DNA from: CAIQQQ01 sp037445025
Lineage (GTDB): Bacteria > Pseudomonadota > Alphaproteobacteria > Acetobacterales > Acetobacteraceae
Reading direction: 5' to 3'
DNA: 64,000 nt
Assembly: GCA_037445025.1 (NCBI GenBank)
Contig: JBBILI010000023.1
Coordinates: forward strand, 15,044 to 79,043
Shown: piece by piece, positions 50,170 through 59,752 of the stretch
How the letters are laid out: each line of letters begins with the position of its first letter
Numbering within the stretch: position 1 is the first letter of the stretch
Made by a program: the position numbers and the translations under genes
Notes under the pieces: generated by a model
The model's database searches: none
Seen by the model: only the letters and a program-made list of their open reading frames with translations
Told to the model about the DNA's origin: nothing

Positions 50170-51594
50170 TCAACCGGCTCCCATGACGGCCTTCACCTCG
50201 AGATATTCCAGCAGGCCGAAATCGGCATATTCGCGCCCGTTGCCGGAACGCCGATAGCCGCCGAAGGGGGCGTGATAGTCGAAAGGGGCATGGTTGATCT
50301 CGACCCAGCCGGCCCGCAGCCGCCGGGCGACCCGCAGCGCCCGGTTGGGATCAGCAGACTGCACGTAGGCGGCGAGGCCGTATTCGGTGTCGTGGGCGAT
50401 GGCGATCGCCTCGTCCTCCCCGTCGTAGCCGATCAGCAGCAGAACGGGCCCGAAGATCTCGGTGCGGGCGATGGTCATCGGCATCGTGACGTCAGCGAAG
50501 ACGGTGGGGCGGACGTAGAAGCCTCGTCCCAGCCCCGCAGGCCGGCCCTTGCCGCCGGTGACGAGCTTGGCCCCTTCGACGACGCCGATGGCGATGAGAC
50601 CCTGGATCTTGTCGAACTGCGCCCGGTTGGACACCGGGCCGAGATCGGTCGCGGGATCGGCCGGCGGGCCGACACGCAGGCTTTCGGCGGCGGCGCGGGC
50701 GATCTCGGCCGCCTCGGCCATCCGCGCGCGTGGCACCAGCATGCGGGCGGGTGAGTTGCAGGACTGGCCGCTGTTGGCAAGGCAGGCGCGAGTGCCCTGC
50801 GTGACGGCGAGAATGAGATCCGCGTCGTCGAGGATGAGGTTGGGGCAGTTGCCCCCCAGCTCCTGCGACACCCGCTTGACCGTTCGCGCAGCACGCTCCG
50901 CCACCGCGATGCCGGCGCGGGTGGAGCCGGTGAAGGAGACCATGTCGATGCCGGGATGGCCGGCTAGCCTGCCGCCGACCGAAGCCCCTTCGCCCTGCAG
51001 CAGGTTGAACACGCCTGCGGGCACGCCGGCCTCGTGCAGGATCTCGGCGAACACCGCAGCCGAGAACGGGGCGCATTCGCTGGGCTTCAGCACCATGGTG
51101 CAGCCCGCCGCCAGAGCCGGGACCACCTTGCAGGCGATCTGGTTGATCGGCCAGTTCCACGGCGTGATCAGCGCGCACACGCCGACCGGCTCGCGCAGGA
51201 TGCGGGTGGAGCCGCGGCGTTCCGCGAAGGCGAAGCGGTCGAGCACGTCGATCATCGTGGCGACATGGTCGCAACCGGACTGCGCCTGGTCGCTGCGGGC
51301 GAAGCGGGCGGGGGCGCCCATCTCCCGCGTCATCGCGTCAGCCAGATCGTCGATACGCGCCTGCATCCCCTGCAGAATGCGGCGCAGCAGCGCCTGGCGT
51401 TCGGGCACGGAGGTCCGGGCGAAGTCGGCAAAAGCCGCCCGTGCCGCCTGCACCGCATCCACGACATCGAGGATATCGGCCGCGGCCAGCGTCCCGCATT
51501 CCAGCTCGGTAGCCGGATCGATCACCGGTATGCGGCGCTCGCCCTTCGGCGCCACCCAGGCGCCGCCGATATAGAACGCGTCGGTGCGGGGCAT
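50170..51594 (-). CDS. Aldehyde dehydrogenase
   Basis: 474 residues, NAD(P)-dependent. Catalytic Cys279 in ANSGQSCNSPAR, Glu245 in SQELGGN and Asn147 in TPWNWPINQIACK are intact. ATG 51594 has GAGGAG upstream; the open frame before it is not protein-like. It diverges from the enolase-superfamily gene with 91 bases between, suggesting shared regulation. It likely oxidises an aldehyde made in the same catabolic route (for example from oxidative demethylation). Specific substrate unknown. Confidence 0.93.
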   Translation of the reverse strand: MPRTDAFYIGGAWVAPKGERRIPVIDPATELECGTLAAADILDVVDAVQAARAAFADFARTSVPERQALLRRILQGMQARIDDLADAMTREMGAPARFARSDQAQSGCDHVATMIDVLDRFAFAERRGSTRILREPVGVCALITPWNWPINQIACKVVPALAAGCTMVLKPSECAPFSAAVFAEILHEAGVPAGVFNLLQGEGASVGGRLAGHPGIDMVSFTGSTRAGIAVAERAARTVKRVSQELGGNCPNLILDDADLILAVTQGTRACLANSGQSCNSPARMLVPRARMAEAAEIARAAAESLRVGPPADPATDLGPVSNRAQFDKIQGLIAIGVVEGAKLVTGGKGRPAGLGRGFYVRPTVFADVTMPMTIARTEIFGPVLLLIGYDGEDEAIAIAHDTEYGLAAYVQSADPNRALRVARRLRAGWVEINHAPFDYHAPFGGYRRSGNGREYADFGLLEYLEVKAVMGAG

Positions 51595-51685
51595 TCCAAT
51601 CTCCTCATCGCGCCATCGCATTTTCGACGGTGTGCGCGCGGACCGCAACGTGGCAGCCTTGATCCGTTCCAGCAATGGCGGGCCC

Positions 51686-52900
51686 ATGCGCATCCAATCC
51701 CTCAAGACCTTCGTGGTCGGCAACCCGCCACCGACCTTCGGCGGACGCTATTTCCTGTTCCTCAAGCTGGTGACCGACACCGGCATCGAAGGCGTGGGCG
51801 AGGTCTACACCGCGAGCTTCGGGCCCAAGGCGATCGTGCCGATGATCGAGGATGTGTTCGAACATCATGTGGAAGGGGCGGACCCGTTCGCCATCGAGGC
51901 GCTGTGGCGCAACGTCTATGGCCGCGGCTATTCCCAGCGGCCGGACATCTCGCTGATGGGCGTGCTCAGCGGCATCGAGATGGCGCTGTGGGACATCGTG
52001 GGCAAGGCGCTGGACCAACCGGTGTATCAGCTGCTGGGCGGGCGGGCGCAGGAGCGGCTGCGCAGCTACACCTATCTCTATCCCCGCCCCGAGCGCGGCG
52101 AGCACGCCTATTCGCCCTCGCTGGTCTATGACGATCCGGATGGGGCGGCCGAGCGCGCGCTGGAATATCTGGCCATGGGCTTCACCGCGGTGAAGTTCGA
52201 CCCCGCCGGCGCGTTCTCCACCTTCGATCCGCGCCAACCGAGCCTGGAGCGGATCGCGCTGTCCGCGCGGTTCTGCCAACGGCTGCGCGAGGCGGTGGGC
52301 ACGCGGGCGGATCTGCTGTTCGGCACGCATGGGCAGTTCACCACCTCCGGCGCCATCCGCCTGGCCCGCGCCGTCGAGCCGTATGATCCGCTGTGGTTCG
52401 AGGAGCCGGTGCCGCCGGAGATGCCGGAGGAGATGGCGATGGTGGCGCGCCAGACCAGCATGCCGATCGCCGCCGGCGAGCGGCTCACCACCAAATACGA
52501 ATTCGCCCGCCTGCTCGATACGCGCGCCGCCTCGATCCTGCAGATGGATCTCGGCCGCGTCGGCGGGCTGCTGGAGGCCAAGAAGATCGCGGGCATGGCG
52601 GAGGCGCATTACGCGCAGATCGCCCCGCATCTCTATTGTGGGCCGATCGTGGCGGCGGCCAACATCCAGCTGGCGACCTGCAGCCCCAACTTTCTGATTC
52701 TGGAATCCATCGAGCGGTTCGACGGGTTCTTCGCCGCGCTGCTGCACACGCCGATCCGGTGGGAGGACGGCTACGTCATTCCCCCCACCGCCCCCGGCCT
52801 GGGCGTGGAGCTGAACGAGGCGGTGGCGCTGGCGCATCCCTATACCGGCACGGCGCTGCATCTGGTGCCGGTGTTCGGCCCGGTGGCGAGGGGGCAATGA
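51686..52900 (+). CDS. Enolase-superfamily (mandelate racemase/sugar-acid dehydratase) enzyme
   Basis: 404 residues. Capping domain residues 1-125, then the barrel: metal ligands Glu in LWFEEPVPPE and Glu in AGERLTTK. The first ligand position is GTHGQF, with His instead of the usual Asp, resembling galactonate-dehydratase-type enzymes. Catalytic Asp/His pair in QMDLGRVGG and IAPHLYCGP. It abstracts an alpha proton from a carboxylic acid. ATG 51686. Its stop overlaps the next start (ATGA). It begins the plus-strand catabolic operon. Confidence 0.87.
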   Translation: MRIQSLKTFVVGNPPPTFGGRYFLFLKLVTDTGIEGVGEVYTASFGPKAIVPMIEDVFEHHVEGADPFAIEALWRNVYGRGYSQRPDISLMGVLSGIEMALWDIVGKALDQPVYQLLGGRAQERLRSYTYLYPRPERGEHAYSPSLVYDDPDGAAERALEYLAMGFTAVKFDPAGAFSTFDPRQPSLERIALSARFCQRLREAVGTRADLLFGTHGQFTTSGAIRLARAVEPYDPLWFEEPVPPEMPEEMAMVARQTSMPIAAGERLTTKYEFARLLDTRAASILQMDLGRVGGLLEAKKIAGMAEAHYAQIAPHLYCGPIVAAANIQLATCSPNFLILESIERFDGFFAALLHTPIRWEDGYVIPPTAPGLGVELNEAVALAHPYTGTALHLVPVFGPVARGQ

Positions 52901-53826
52901 GCATGCGCTACGGTTTCATCGGGCTGGGCAACCTCGGCCGACCGCTCGCGGGCAGCCTGCAACGCGCGGGGCTGCTGACGGCGGTGCACGATCTCGACCG
53001 CGCCGCCGCTGCCGACCTCGTCGCCGGTGGTGCGATCTGGGCGGACGATCCGCAGGCGTTGGCGGCGCAGGTGGATGTCGTCGTCACCTGCCTGCCGTCG
53101 CCCGCCGTCTCCCGCGCTGTGCTGGCCGGGGAGCGCGGCATCCTGTCCGGTCTGCGGGCGGGCGGCACCTGGATCGAGATGAGCACCAACGGCGAGGCGG
53201 AGGTGCTGGCGATGGCAGCACTCGCCGCCGCACGCGGTGTGGCGATGCTGGAATGTCCGGTCACCGGCGGGGTGCACCGCGCCGCCGCCGGCGCCATCAC
53301 CGTCATCGTCGGCGGCGACGAAGCCCTGTTCGCCACCCACCGCCCGGCGCTGGCGGCGATGGGGCGGCAGATCTTCCATGTCGGCCCGCTCGGCAAGGCC
53401 GCCGTGATCAAGGTGATCACCAACATGCTGGCCTTCATCCATCTGCTCGCCACCGGCGAGGCGCTGATGCTGGCCAAGACCGGCGGCATCGACCTTGCCC
53501 AGGCCTTCGCGGTGATCCGCGCCAGCTCCGGCAACAGCTTCGTGCATGAGACCGAGGGGCAGCTGATCCTCAACGGCAGCTACAACATCAATTTCTCCAT
53601 GGACCTCGCGGTGAAGGATCTCGGCTTCGCGCTGGGCTTCGGGCGCGAATTCGGCGTGCCGCTCGATCTGGCGTCGGTCGCGCTGCAGAGCTTCATCCGG
53701 GCGCGGGCGGTGTATGGCGGGGCGGCCAATTCCACCCAGGCGGTGAAGCTGCTGGAGGATGCCGTCGGCACCGATCTGCGCGCCGCGGGCTTCCCGGCCG
53801 AACTGACCGAGGATCTGTTCACATGA
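52897..53826 (+). CDS. NAD(P)-dependent beta-hydroxyacid dehydrogenase (HIBADH-like)
   Basis: 309 residues: Rossmann GFIGLGNLGRPLAGSL, substrate loop CPVTGGVHRAAAG and catalytic Lys in AAVIKVITNML. Typical of 3-hydroxyisobutyrate/6-phosphogluconate-type dehydrogenases. ATG 52897 overlaps the previous stop and has GAGGGGGC upstream; ATG 52903 is an alternative. Stop overlaps the next start (ATGA). Probably oxidises a hydroxy acid intermediate in this pathway. Confidence 0.92.
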   Translation: MSMRYGFIGLGNLGRPLAGSLQRAGLLTAVHDLDRAAAADLVAGGAIWADDPQALAAQVDVVVTCLPSPAVSRAVLAGERGILSGLRAGGTWIEMSTNGEAEVLAMAALAAARGVAMLECPVTGGVHRAAAGAITVIVGGDEALFATHRPALAAMGRQIFHVGPLGKAAVIKVITNMLAFIHLLATGEALMLAKTGGIDLAQAFAVIRASSGNSFVHETEGQLILNGSYNINFSMDLAVKDLGFALGFGREFGVPLDLASVALQSFIRARAVYGGAANSTQAVKLLEDAVGTDLRAAGFPAELTEDLFT

Positions 53827-56243
53827 GAACCCATGCCCGTGTGGTGATCATCGGCGGCGGGGTGATGGGGGTGGGGCTGCTCTACCACCTCGCCCTCGAG
53901 GGCTGGACCGATGTGGTGCTGATCGAAAAGGGCGAGCTCACCTCCGGCTCCACCTGGCACGCGGCGGGGCAGTGCCCGCATTTCAACTCCTCGCTGAACA
54001 TGACCAAGGTGCATGTCTATGGCACCCAGCTCTATCCGAAGCTGGAGGCGCTGACCGGTCAGGCGGTGTCCTGGCACGGCTGCGGCGGCCTGCGTCTGGC
54101 CTGCACAGACGAGGAGGTGCTGTGGCTGAAGCAGGTCTACGGCATCTCCCGACTGGCGGGCTACGCGTGCAACATCATTGGGCCCAGCGAGATCGCGGCC
54201 ATCCATCCATTCCTGGATGTGACCGGCGTGAAGGCCGCATTTCACACCGTGCATGATGGCCACGTGGCGCCGGCCGACATCACCATGGCGATGGCCGCCG
54301 GAGCGCGGAAGCTGGGCGCCGAGATCCTGCGCCGCACCCGTGTCACCAACGTCGCGCTGCTCCCCTCCGGCGAATGGCGGGTGGACACCGAACACGGGTC
54401 GATCATCGCCGAGCACGTGGTCAACTCCGCCGGCTCCTACGCCGCCGTGGTCGGCGCCTGGACCGGGCACACTGTGCCGATCGCCAACATGCTGCACCAC
54501 TACCTCATCACCGAACCGTTGCAGGAGCTGATCGACTGGGCGCCCGAGCTGCCGGTGGTGCGCGATCCGATGTCGCATTCCTATCTGCGCGAGGAGGCCA
54601 ACGGCGTGCTGGTCGGCCCCTATGAGACGGCGACGGCCCATACCTGTTGGGACAGCTTGCCGCCCGCCTGGGATTTCGAGAGCGAGCTGGTGGCGCCGGA
54701 GCTGGACCGGCTGATGCCCTGGCTGGAAAAGGCCGGGCAACGCCTGCCGCTGTTCGAGACGGCGGGTCTGAAATCCGTCATCTCAGGTGCCATCACCCAC
54801 ACGCCGGACGGGGTGTACCTCTCCGGCCTCGCCCCGGGCGCGCGGAACTACTGGATGCACACCGGCGCCTCGATCGGCATCTGCCAGGGCGGCGGCGCCG
54901 GCAAATACCTGGCGCAATGGATGGTGCACGGCCAGGCCGAGATCAACATGCGCGAGTTCGACCCGCGGCGCTTCGGCGCCTGGGCCACCGCCAATTATAC
55001 CGAAACCGTCGCGATCGCCGATTATCACCACATGTACTACTGCTATAAGCCGGCCGAGCAGCACGAAGTCGGCCGCGATCTGCGCCGCTCCTCGCTGCAC
55101 GACAGGCTGGCGGCGGCCGGCGCCCAGTTCAGCCAGGTGTTCGGCTGGGAACGCGCCCGCTGGTATGACCGCGACGGCGAGGGCGAGCGCTTCTCGTTCC
55201 ACCGCTCCAACTGGTGGGAGCCGGTGCGCGCCGAGGCGCTGGCGGTGCGCGAGCGCGTCGGGCTGATGGATCTCTCGACCTTCGCCAAATTCGAGGTGAG
55301 CGGTCCCGATGCGTGTTCGTTCCTCGATCGGATCTGCGCAAACCGCATCCCCGCACGCGACGGCGGCCTCGTGCTCGGCCATCTGCTGAACGCCAACGGC
55401 TTCATCGAAAGCGAAATGACCATCACGCGGCTGGCGGCGGATCGGTTCTATCTGCTGTCCGCCGCCGCGGCCCAGTTGCACGATCTCGACCAGCTGAGCT
55501 GGCGGCGGCAGGGCGAGGATGTGACGATCCGCGACGTGACGGACGATTACGGCACGCTGGTGCTCGCCGGCCCCCGCGCCCGTGACACGCTGGCCGCCTG
55601 CACCGACCAGGATCTGTCCAACGCCGGCTTCCGCTGGCTGAGCGGACGCGAGGCCGTGGTCGCCGGAATCCCTGGGGTGCGGCTGCTGCGGGTGAACTAT
55701 GTGGGCGAGCTCGGCTGGGAGCTGCACGTGCCGATGCCATCGATGCCCGTCGTGTTCGATGCGCTCCTGCAATCCGGCGCCGCCCACGGCATCGCCCTGT
55801 TCGGCACCTACGCCATGAACAGCCTGCGCATGGAGAAGGCCTATCGCGCCTGGGGCGGCGAGCTCACCGCCGAGATCGATCTGTTCGAGGCGGATATGGA
55901 ACGGTTCATCCGTCTCGACAAGCCGGACTTCATCGGCCGTGACGCGAGCCTCGCTTTGCGCCAGCGCGGCCCGCGCACGCGGCTGGTCTATCTCGCGGTG
56001 GCCGACGGTGCTTCGGACTGTGCCGGCAACGAGCCGGTGTACCATAGCGGCGCGCTGGTCGGCCTTACCACCGGCGGCGCCTATGGCCATGCCACCGGCC
56101 GGTCGCTGGCCTTCGCCTATGTCGCGCCCGCGCTTGCCGCCCCGGGCACGATGTTCGACATCCTCGTGCTGGGCGAATCGCGCCGCGCCACCGTTCTGGC
56201 CGAACCCGCCTGGGACCCCGACAACGCGAGGCCGCGCGCATGA
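53823..56243 (+). CDS. FAD-dependent dimethylglycine dehydrogenase-like enzyme (DAO-GcvT fusion)
   Basis: 806 residues. Residues 1-400 are a D-amino-acid-oxidase-type FAD domain (VVIIGGGVMGVGLLYHLAL, with LTSGSTWHAAGQCPHF the usual flavin-linking histidine region). Residues about 420-800 are a GcvT-like tetrahydrofolate domain (SFLDRICANRIPA, VNYVGELGWELHVPMPSM, GTYAMNSLRMEKAYRAWGGEL). Such enzymes oxidatively demethylate N-methyl amino acids and load the carbon on THF. Coupled on both sides (ATGA). Substrate here may be dimethylglycine, sarcosine or a related N-methyl compound. Confidence 0.93.
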   Translation: MRTHARVVIIGGGVMGVGLLYHLALEGWTDVVLIEKGELTSGSTWHAAGQCPHFNSSLNMTKVHVYGTQLYPKLEALTGQAVSWHGCGGLRLACTDEEVLWLKQVYGISRLAGYACNIIGPSEIAAIHPFLDVTGVKAAFHTVHDGHVAPADITMAMAAGARKLGAEILRRTRVTNVALLPSGEWRVDTEHGSIIAEHVVNSAGSYAAVVGAWTGHTVPIANMLHHYLITEPLQELIDWAPELPVVRDPMSHSYLREEANGVLVGPYETATAHTCWDSLPPAWDFESELVAPELDRLMPWLEKAGQRLPLFETAGLKSVISGAITHTPDGVYLSGLAPGARNYWMHTGASIGICQGGGAGKYLAQWMVHGQAEINMREFDPRRFGAWATANYTETVAIADYHHMYYCYKPAEQHEVGRDLRRSSLHDRLAAAGAQFSQVFGWERARWYDRDGEGERFSFHRSNWWEPVRAEALAVRERVGLMDLSTFAKFEVSGPDACSFLDRICANRIPARDGGLVLGHLLNANGFIESEMTITRLAADRFYLLSAAAAQLHDLDQLSWRRQGEDVTIRDVTDDYGTLVLAGPRARDTLAACTDQDLSNAGFRWLSGREAVVAGIPGVRLLRVNYVGELGWELHVPMPSMPVVFDALLQSGAAHGIALFGTYAMNSLRMEKAYRAWGGELTAEIDLFEADMERFIRLDKPDFIGRDASLALRQRGPRTRLVYLAVADGASDCAGNEPVYHSGALVGLTTGGAYGHATGRSLAFAYVAPALAAPGTMFDILVLGESRRATVLAEPAWDPDNARPRA

Positions 56244-57430
56244 GCACCGATATCCCCGCCCTCGCCCGCCGCCAGCGCCCCGGCCACGCGCTGGACCAGG
56301 CGCTCTACACCAGTGACGCCGCCTTCGCGCACGACATCGCGCGGGTCTTCACCCGCCACTGGGTGCTGGCGGGCCACGAATCGCAGGCGGCCCAGCCCGG
56401 CGACTGGTTCACCCACGAAATGGCCGGCGAAAGCATCGCAATCGTCCGCGGCCGCGACCAAGTGCTGCGCGCCTTTGCCAATGTCTGCCGCCATCGCGGC
56501 TCGCGCATCTGTCTCGGCAGCACCGGCCATGGCGCGGTGCTGCTGTGCCCCTATCACGCCTGGAGCTACAATCTCAACGGCAGCCTGCGTGCCGCGCGGC
56601 ATATGGGGCCGGATTTCGACAAGTCCGCCTACGGGCTGAAACCCATCGCGCTGGCGATTGCCGCCGGCCTGGTGTTCATCTCTTTAGCAGAACAGCCGCT
56701 ATCCTTCCGGGCGGCCGGCGATGCCATCACCGCCGCGTTCGGCGCCTATGGCTGGAGCCGCGCCAAGGTGGCGCATCGCGAGACCTACGCCATCGACGCC
56801 AACTGGAAGCTCGCCGTCGAGAACTATCTGGAATGCTACCACTGCACCCCGTCGCACCCGGAATATTCCCGCCTGCACGCGCTGGAACAGCCGCTCGACC
56901 AGATCGAAGGCCTCAACACCGCGATGGAGGCCCGCACCGCAGCGCTGGGCGTCTCGGTTCCCGGCATCGACCGGCGGGTGGGCTCCGACACCGGCGAGTC
57001 GCCCATCTTCATCTTCCGCTATGCGCTTTATGACGGCGTGGACACCGGGGCCGAGGACGGCAGGCTGCTGGCCCCGCCGATGGGCGGCTTCATCGCGTCC
57101 GACGGCGGCGTCACCTCGGCGCATCTGGCGCCTTGCAGCTTCTTCATCGCCTATGCCGATCACGGCGTGCTCTACCGGTTCATTCCCATATCGCCACAGA
57201 AATCCGCCATGGAGATCGTCTGGCTGGTCGATGGCGCGGCACAAGCGGGGGTGGACTACGACGTTGAAAAACTCACCTGGCTGTGGCGTGTCACCACCCT
57301 GGCCGACAAGCGCATCACCGAGGACAACCAGAAGGGCGTGCTGTCGCGCTTCTATGAACCCGGCCCGTATGCGCCGGTGGAGCCCAACGCGATCAACTGG
57401 ATCGCCTGGTATCTCGCCGAGATCGGCTGA
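56240..57430 (+). CDS. Rieske-type ring-hydroxylating/demethylating oxygenase, alpha subunit
   Basis: 396 residues. Rieske ligands Cys83, His85, Cys103 and His106 (NVCRHRGSRICLG; CPYHAWSYNLNG). Mononuclear iron site: His201 and His206 in ECYHCTPSHPEYS, with Glu198 in the bridging position as in carnitine and glycine-betaine oxygenases. Class fits GbcA/CntA/stachydrine-type N-demethylating oxygenases. It needs a reductase, which is not encoded in the window. ATG 56240 overlaps the previous stop (ATGA), and its own stop is followed by 83 bases before the ABC-transporter gene. Confidence 0.93.
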   Translation: MSTDIPALARRQRPGHALDQALYTSDAAFAHDIARVFTRHWVLAGHESQAAQPGDWFTHEMAGESIAIVRGRDQVLRAFANVCRHRGSRICLGSTGHGAVLLCPYHAWSYNLNGSLRAARHMGPDFDKSAYGLKPIALAIAAGLVFISLAEQPLSFRAAGDAITAAFGAYGWSRAKVAHRETYAIDANWKLAVENYLECYHCTPSHPEYSRLHALEQPLDQIEGLNTAMEARTAALGVSVPGIDRRVGSDTGESPIFIFRYALYDGVDTGAEDGRLLAPPMGGFIASDGGVTSAHLAPCSFFIAYADHGVLYRFIPISPQKSAMEIVWLVDGAAQAGVDYDVEKLTWLWRVTTLADKRITEDNQKGVLSRFYEPGPYAPVEPNAINWIAWYLAEIG

Positions 57431-57513
57431 CGTCTGATACGTGCTTGCATGACGCGCAGATCTCTGCCCTAATTTTGGCATACCCGCAGAAGCGGGGCCA
57501 ACAACGAGCAGGG

Positions 57514-58761
57514 ATGTCGATCGTGCCAATTCCAGGAAAGCAGGCCGGGCTGTTCGCCCTCGCCGTGGCGGCGGCTTTGCCGTTCACGACCAACGCATTC
57601 GCCGCCGACCCGATCAAGATCGGGGTCATCGCCGAGGTGAGCTCGATCAGCGGGGCGGCGATTCCGCAGGCCGCCAAGCTTGCCGCCGATGAGATCAACG
57701 CCGCCGGCGGCGTGAACGGGCGGATGATCGAGATCGTCGAATACGACGACCACAACTCGGCCGCCGATGCCGTGCGCGCCTTCCAGCGCGCCGCCAGCCA
57801 GGACCATGTCTCGGCGGTGATCGCCAGCTATGTCTCCGAGGTCGTTCTGGCGTTGGAACCATGGTCGGGCCGGCTGAAGCTGCCGATGATCACGCCGGGC
57901 GCTGCCAGCGACGTGATCTCCCAGCACGTGCATGAGGATTACGACCACCTCAAATACACGTTCCACGGCTATCTCGCCTCGACCTTCCTGGCCGACAGCG
58001 TGTGTGACGGGCTCAAGGACATCGGCGTCAAAGACCTGCACATGAAGACCGCCGTGGTGATGAGCGAGGACGCCGCATGGACGTTGCCGCTCGACACCGA
58101 ATACCTCAAATGCCTGCCCAAGATCGGCATGAAGGTGCTCGATCATATTCGTCTCTCACCCGACACGACCGACTTCACGCCGATCTTCAACAAGATCGAG
58201 GGTGAGAAGCCGGATGTCATCGTCACCGGCATCAGCCATGTCGGCGTGCAGCCGACGGTGCAGTGGCATGACCAGCAGGTGCCGATCCCGATGATCGGCA
58301 TTTCCAGCCAGGCGACGACCAGCACCTTCTACAAGGACACCAACGGGGCGACCGAGGGTGTGATCTATCAGACCGTGTCCGCCCCCGATGTGGCGGTGAC
58401 ACCGAAGATGATCCCGTTCACCAACGCCTTCGTGAAGAAATACGGCGTGACGCCCGCCTATTGCGGTTACACCTCGTATGACGAGGTCTACTACATCGCC
58501 GATGCGATCAAGCGGGCCGGCAGCACGGATGCCGACAAGCTGGTCGACTCGCTGGAGAAGACAAGCTGGCTCGGCACGATCGGCAAGTATGAGTTCTACG
58601 GCAAGGACTCGCCGTTCACCCATGCCATGAAGGTGAGCCCGGAATTCGTCTCCGGTCTGCTGGTGCAGTGGCAGAACGGCAAGCAGGTCACGGTGTGGCC
58701 GACCAGCATCGCCAACGGCAAGATGGCGTTCCCCGGCTTCATCAAGCTTCCGGGGACCTGA
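57514..58761 (+). CDS. ABC transporter substrate-binding protein, branched-chain/amide type
   Basis: 415 residues with a signal peptide (AGLFALAVAAALPFTTNAFA, cleaved near residue 31). Peripla_BP_6 features: KIGVIAEVSSISGAAIPQAA, LAADEINAAGGVNGRMIEIV. Ligand unknown; the neighbouring N-demethylation genes suggest a quaternary amine or related compound. ATG 57514, GAGCAGGG upstream. Repeat copy J separates it from the permease genes. Confidence 0.93.
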   Translation: MSIVPIPGKQAGLFALAVAAALPFTTNAFAADPIKIGVIAEVSSISGAAIPQAAKLAADEINAAGGVNGRMIEIVEYDDHNSAADAVRAFQRAASQDHVSAVIASYVSEVVLALEPWSGRLKLPMITPGAASDVISQHVHEDYDHLKYTFHGYLASTFLADSVCDGLKDIGVKDLHMKTAVVMSEDAAWTLPLDTEYLKCLPKIGMKVLDHIRLSPDTTDFTPIFNKIEGEKPDVIVTGISHVGVQPTVQWHDQQVPIPMIGISSQATTSTFYKDTNGATEGVIYQTVSAPDVAVTPKMIPFTNAFVKKYGVTPAYCGYTSYDEVYYIADAIKRAGSTDADKLVDSLEKTSWLGTIGKYEFYGKDSPFTHAMKVSPEFVSGLLVQWQNGKQVTVWPTSIANGKMAFPGFIKLPGT

Positions 58762-58773
58762 AGCACGCGCCAG

Positions 58774-58855
58774 ACGGATGAAAGTTTTTTGCTTCTTTTT
58801 TTCAAAAAAGAAGTTCTTTCTTTGAAAAGAAAGAACCAAAGAAACTTTCATTCGT
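58774..58855. repeat. Dispersed hairpin repeat, copy J (halves in reversed order)
   Basis: ACGGATGAAAGTTTTTTG, then hairpins 58792-58813 (CTTCTTTTTTT...AAGAAG) and 58813-58836 (GTTCTTTCTTT...AAAGAAC) back to back, then CAAAGAAACTTTCATTCG. The outer tracts pair with each other, so the whole unit is one long imperfect inverted repeat. It lies between the binding-protein gene and the permease gene. Confidence 0.87.
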
Positions 58856-58876
58856 TTGGGTTCGGGCTCACTTCAT

Positions 58877-59752
58877 ATGCAGATACTGCAGATACTGATC
58901 GATGGGTTTGCCATCAGCAGCCTTTATGGGCTTGGTGCGATCGGGTTCACGCTGATCTTCGGCGTCTCGGGCGTGCTCAACCTCTCGCACGGCGCCATCA
59001 TGGTGACGGCCGCGGTCATCGCCTGGGCGGTGGCGGGCAGCTGGCACACCGGCCCCTATCTCGGCGCCCTGCTCGGCGTGCTCGCCAGCGTGGTGACGGC
59101 GTTCGCCACCTACCTGCTGGTGGTGCGCCCCATCCAGTCCTCACGGCGGATCCCGCGGGAGGAGAAGGAGATCTTCGTGCTCACCGGCACGCTGCTGTGG
59201 GGCATCATGCTGCAGGAGGCGATCGCCTATCTGTTCACCTCCAACCCCAAGACGGTGCTGCCGCTCATTCCGGGAGTGATTCAGATCCTCGGCGTGCGCA
59301 CGCCGCTGCAGGAGGTGCTGACGGCGGTGCTGTCCTGGGCGGTGATCGGGCTGCTGTGGCTGCTGGTCAATCGCACCAGGCGCGGCAAGGTGCTGCTGGC
59401 GGCCTCGATCAATCCGCGCGGGCTGACCCTGCTGGGCTTTGAGCTCTCCGAGGTCTACCTGTTCGTCTGGGGGCTCTACGGGCTGTTCGCCGGCATCGCC
59501 GGCGTGCTGCTGGGTATGTTCCTCGGCGTCAGCTCCGACAATGTCGGCACGCTCACCGCCAGCGCGTTCTCCATCGTGGTGCTGGGGGGGCTGGGCAGCG
59601 TGTCCGGCTCGCTGATCGGCGCCTATGTGGTGGGATACCTGGAGACGGTGACCGCCTATGTGATTTCTCCTTCGATTCGAACCATCCCGGTGCTGCTGCT
59701 GCTGGTGCTGGTGGTCTATCTCAGGCCGCAGGGCCTGCTGGGGCGGCGATGA
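58877..59752 (+). CDS. ABC permease, LivH type
   Basis: 291 residues, eight predicted spans, family BPD_transp_2. Starts MQILQILIDGFAISSLYGLG; FGVSGVLNLSHGAIMVTAAV is a LivH signature. ATG 58877 is about 20 bases after repeat copy J, with no good ribosome site; TTG 58856 in-frame is an alternative. Overlaps the next gene (ATGA). Confidence 0.93.
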   Translation: MQILQILIDGFAISSLYGLGAIGFTLIFGVSGVLNLSHGAIMVTAAVIAWAVAGSWHTGPYLGALLGVLASVVTAFATYLLVVRPIQSSRRIPREEKEIFVLTGTLLWGIMLQEAIAYLFTSNPKTVLPLIPGVIQILGVRTPLQEVLTAVLSWAVIGLLWLLVNRTRRGKVLLAASINPRGLTLLGFELSEVYLFVWGLYGLFAGIAGVLLGMFLGVSSDNVGTLTASAFSIVVLGGLGSVSGSLIGAYVVGYLETVTAYVISPSIRTIPVLLLLVLVVYLRPQGLLGRR

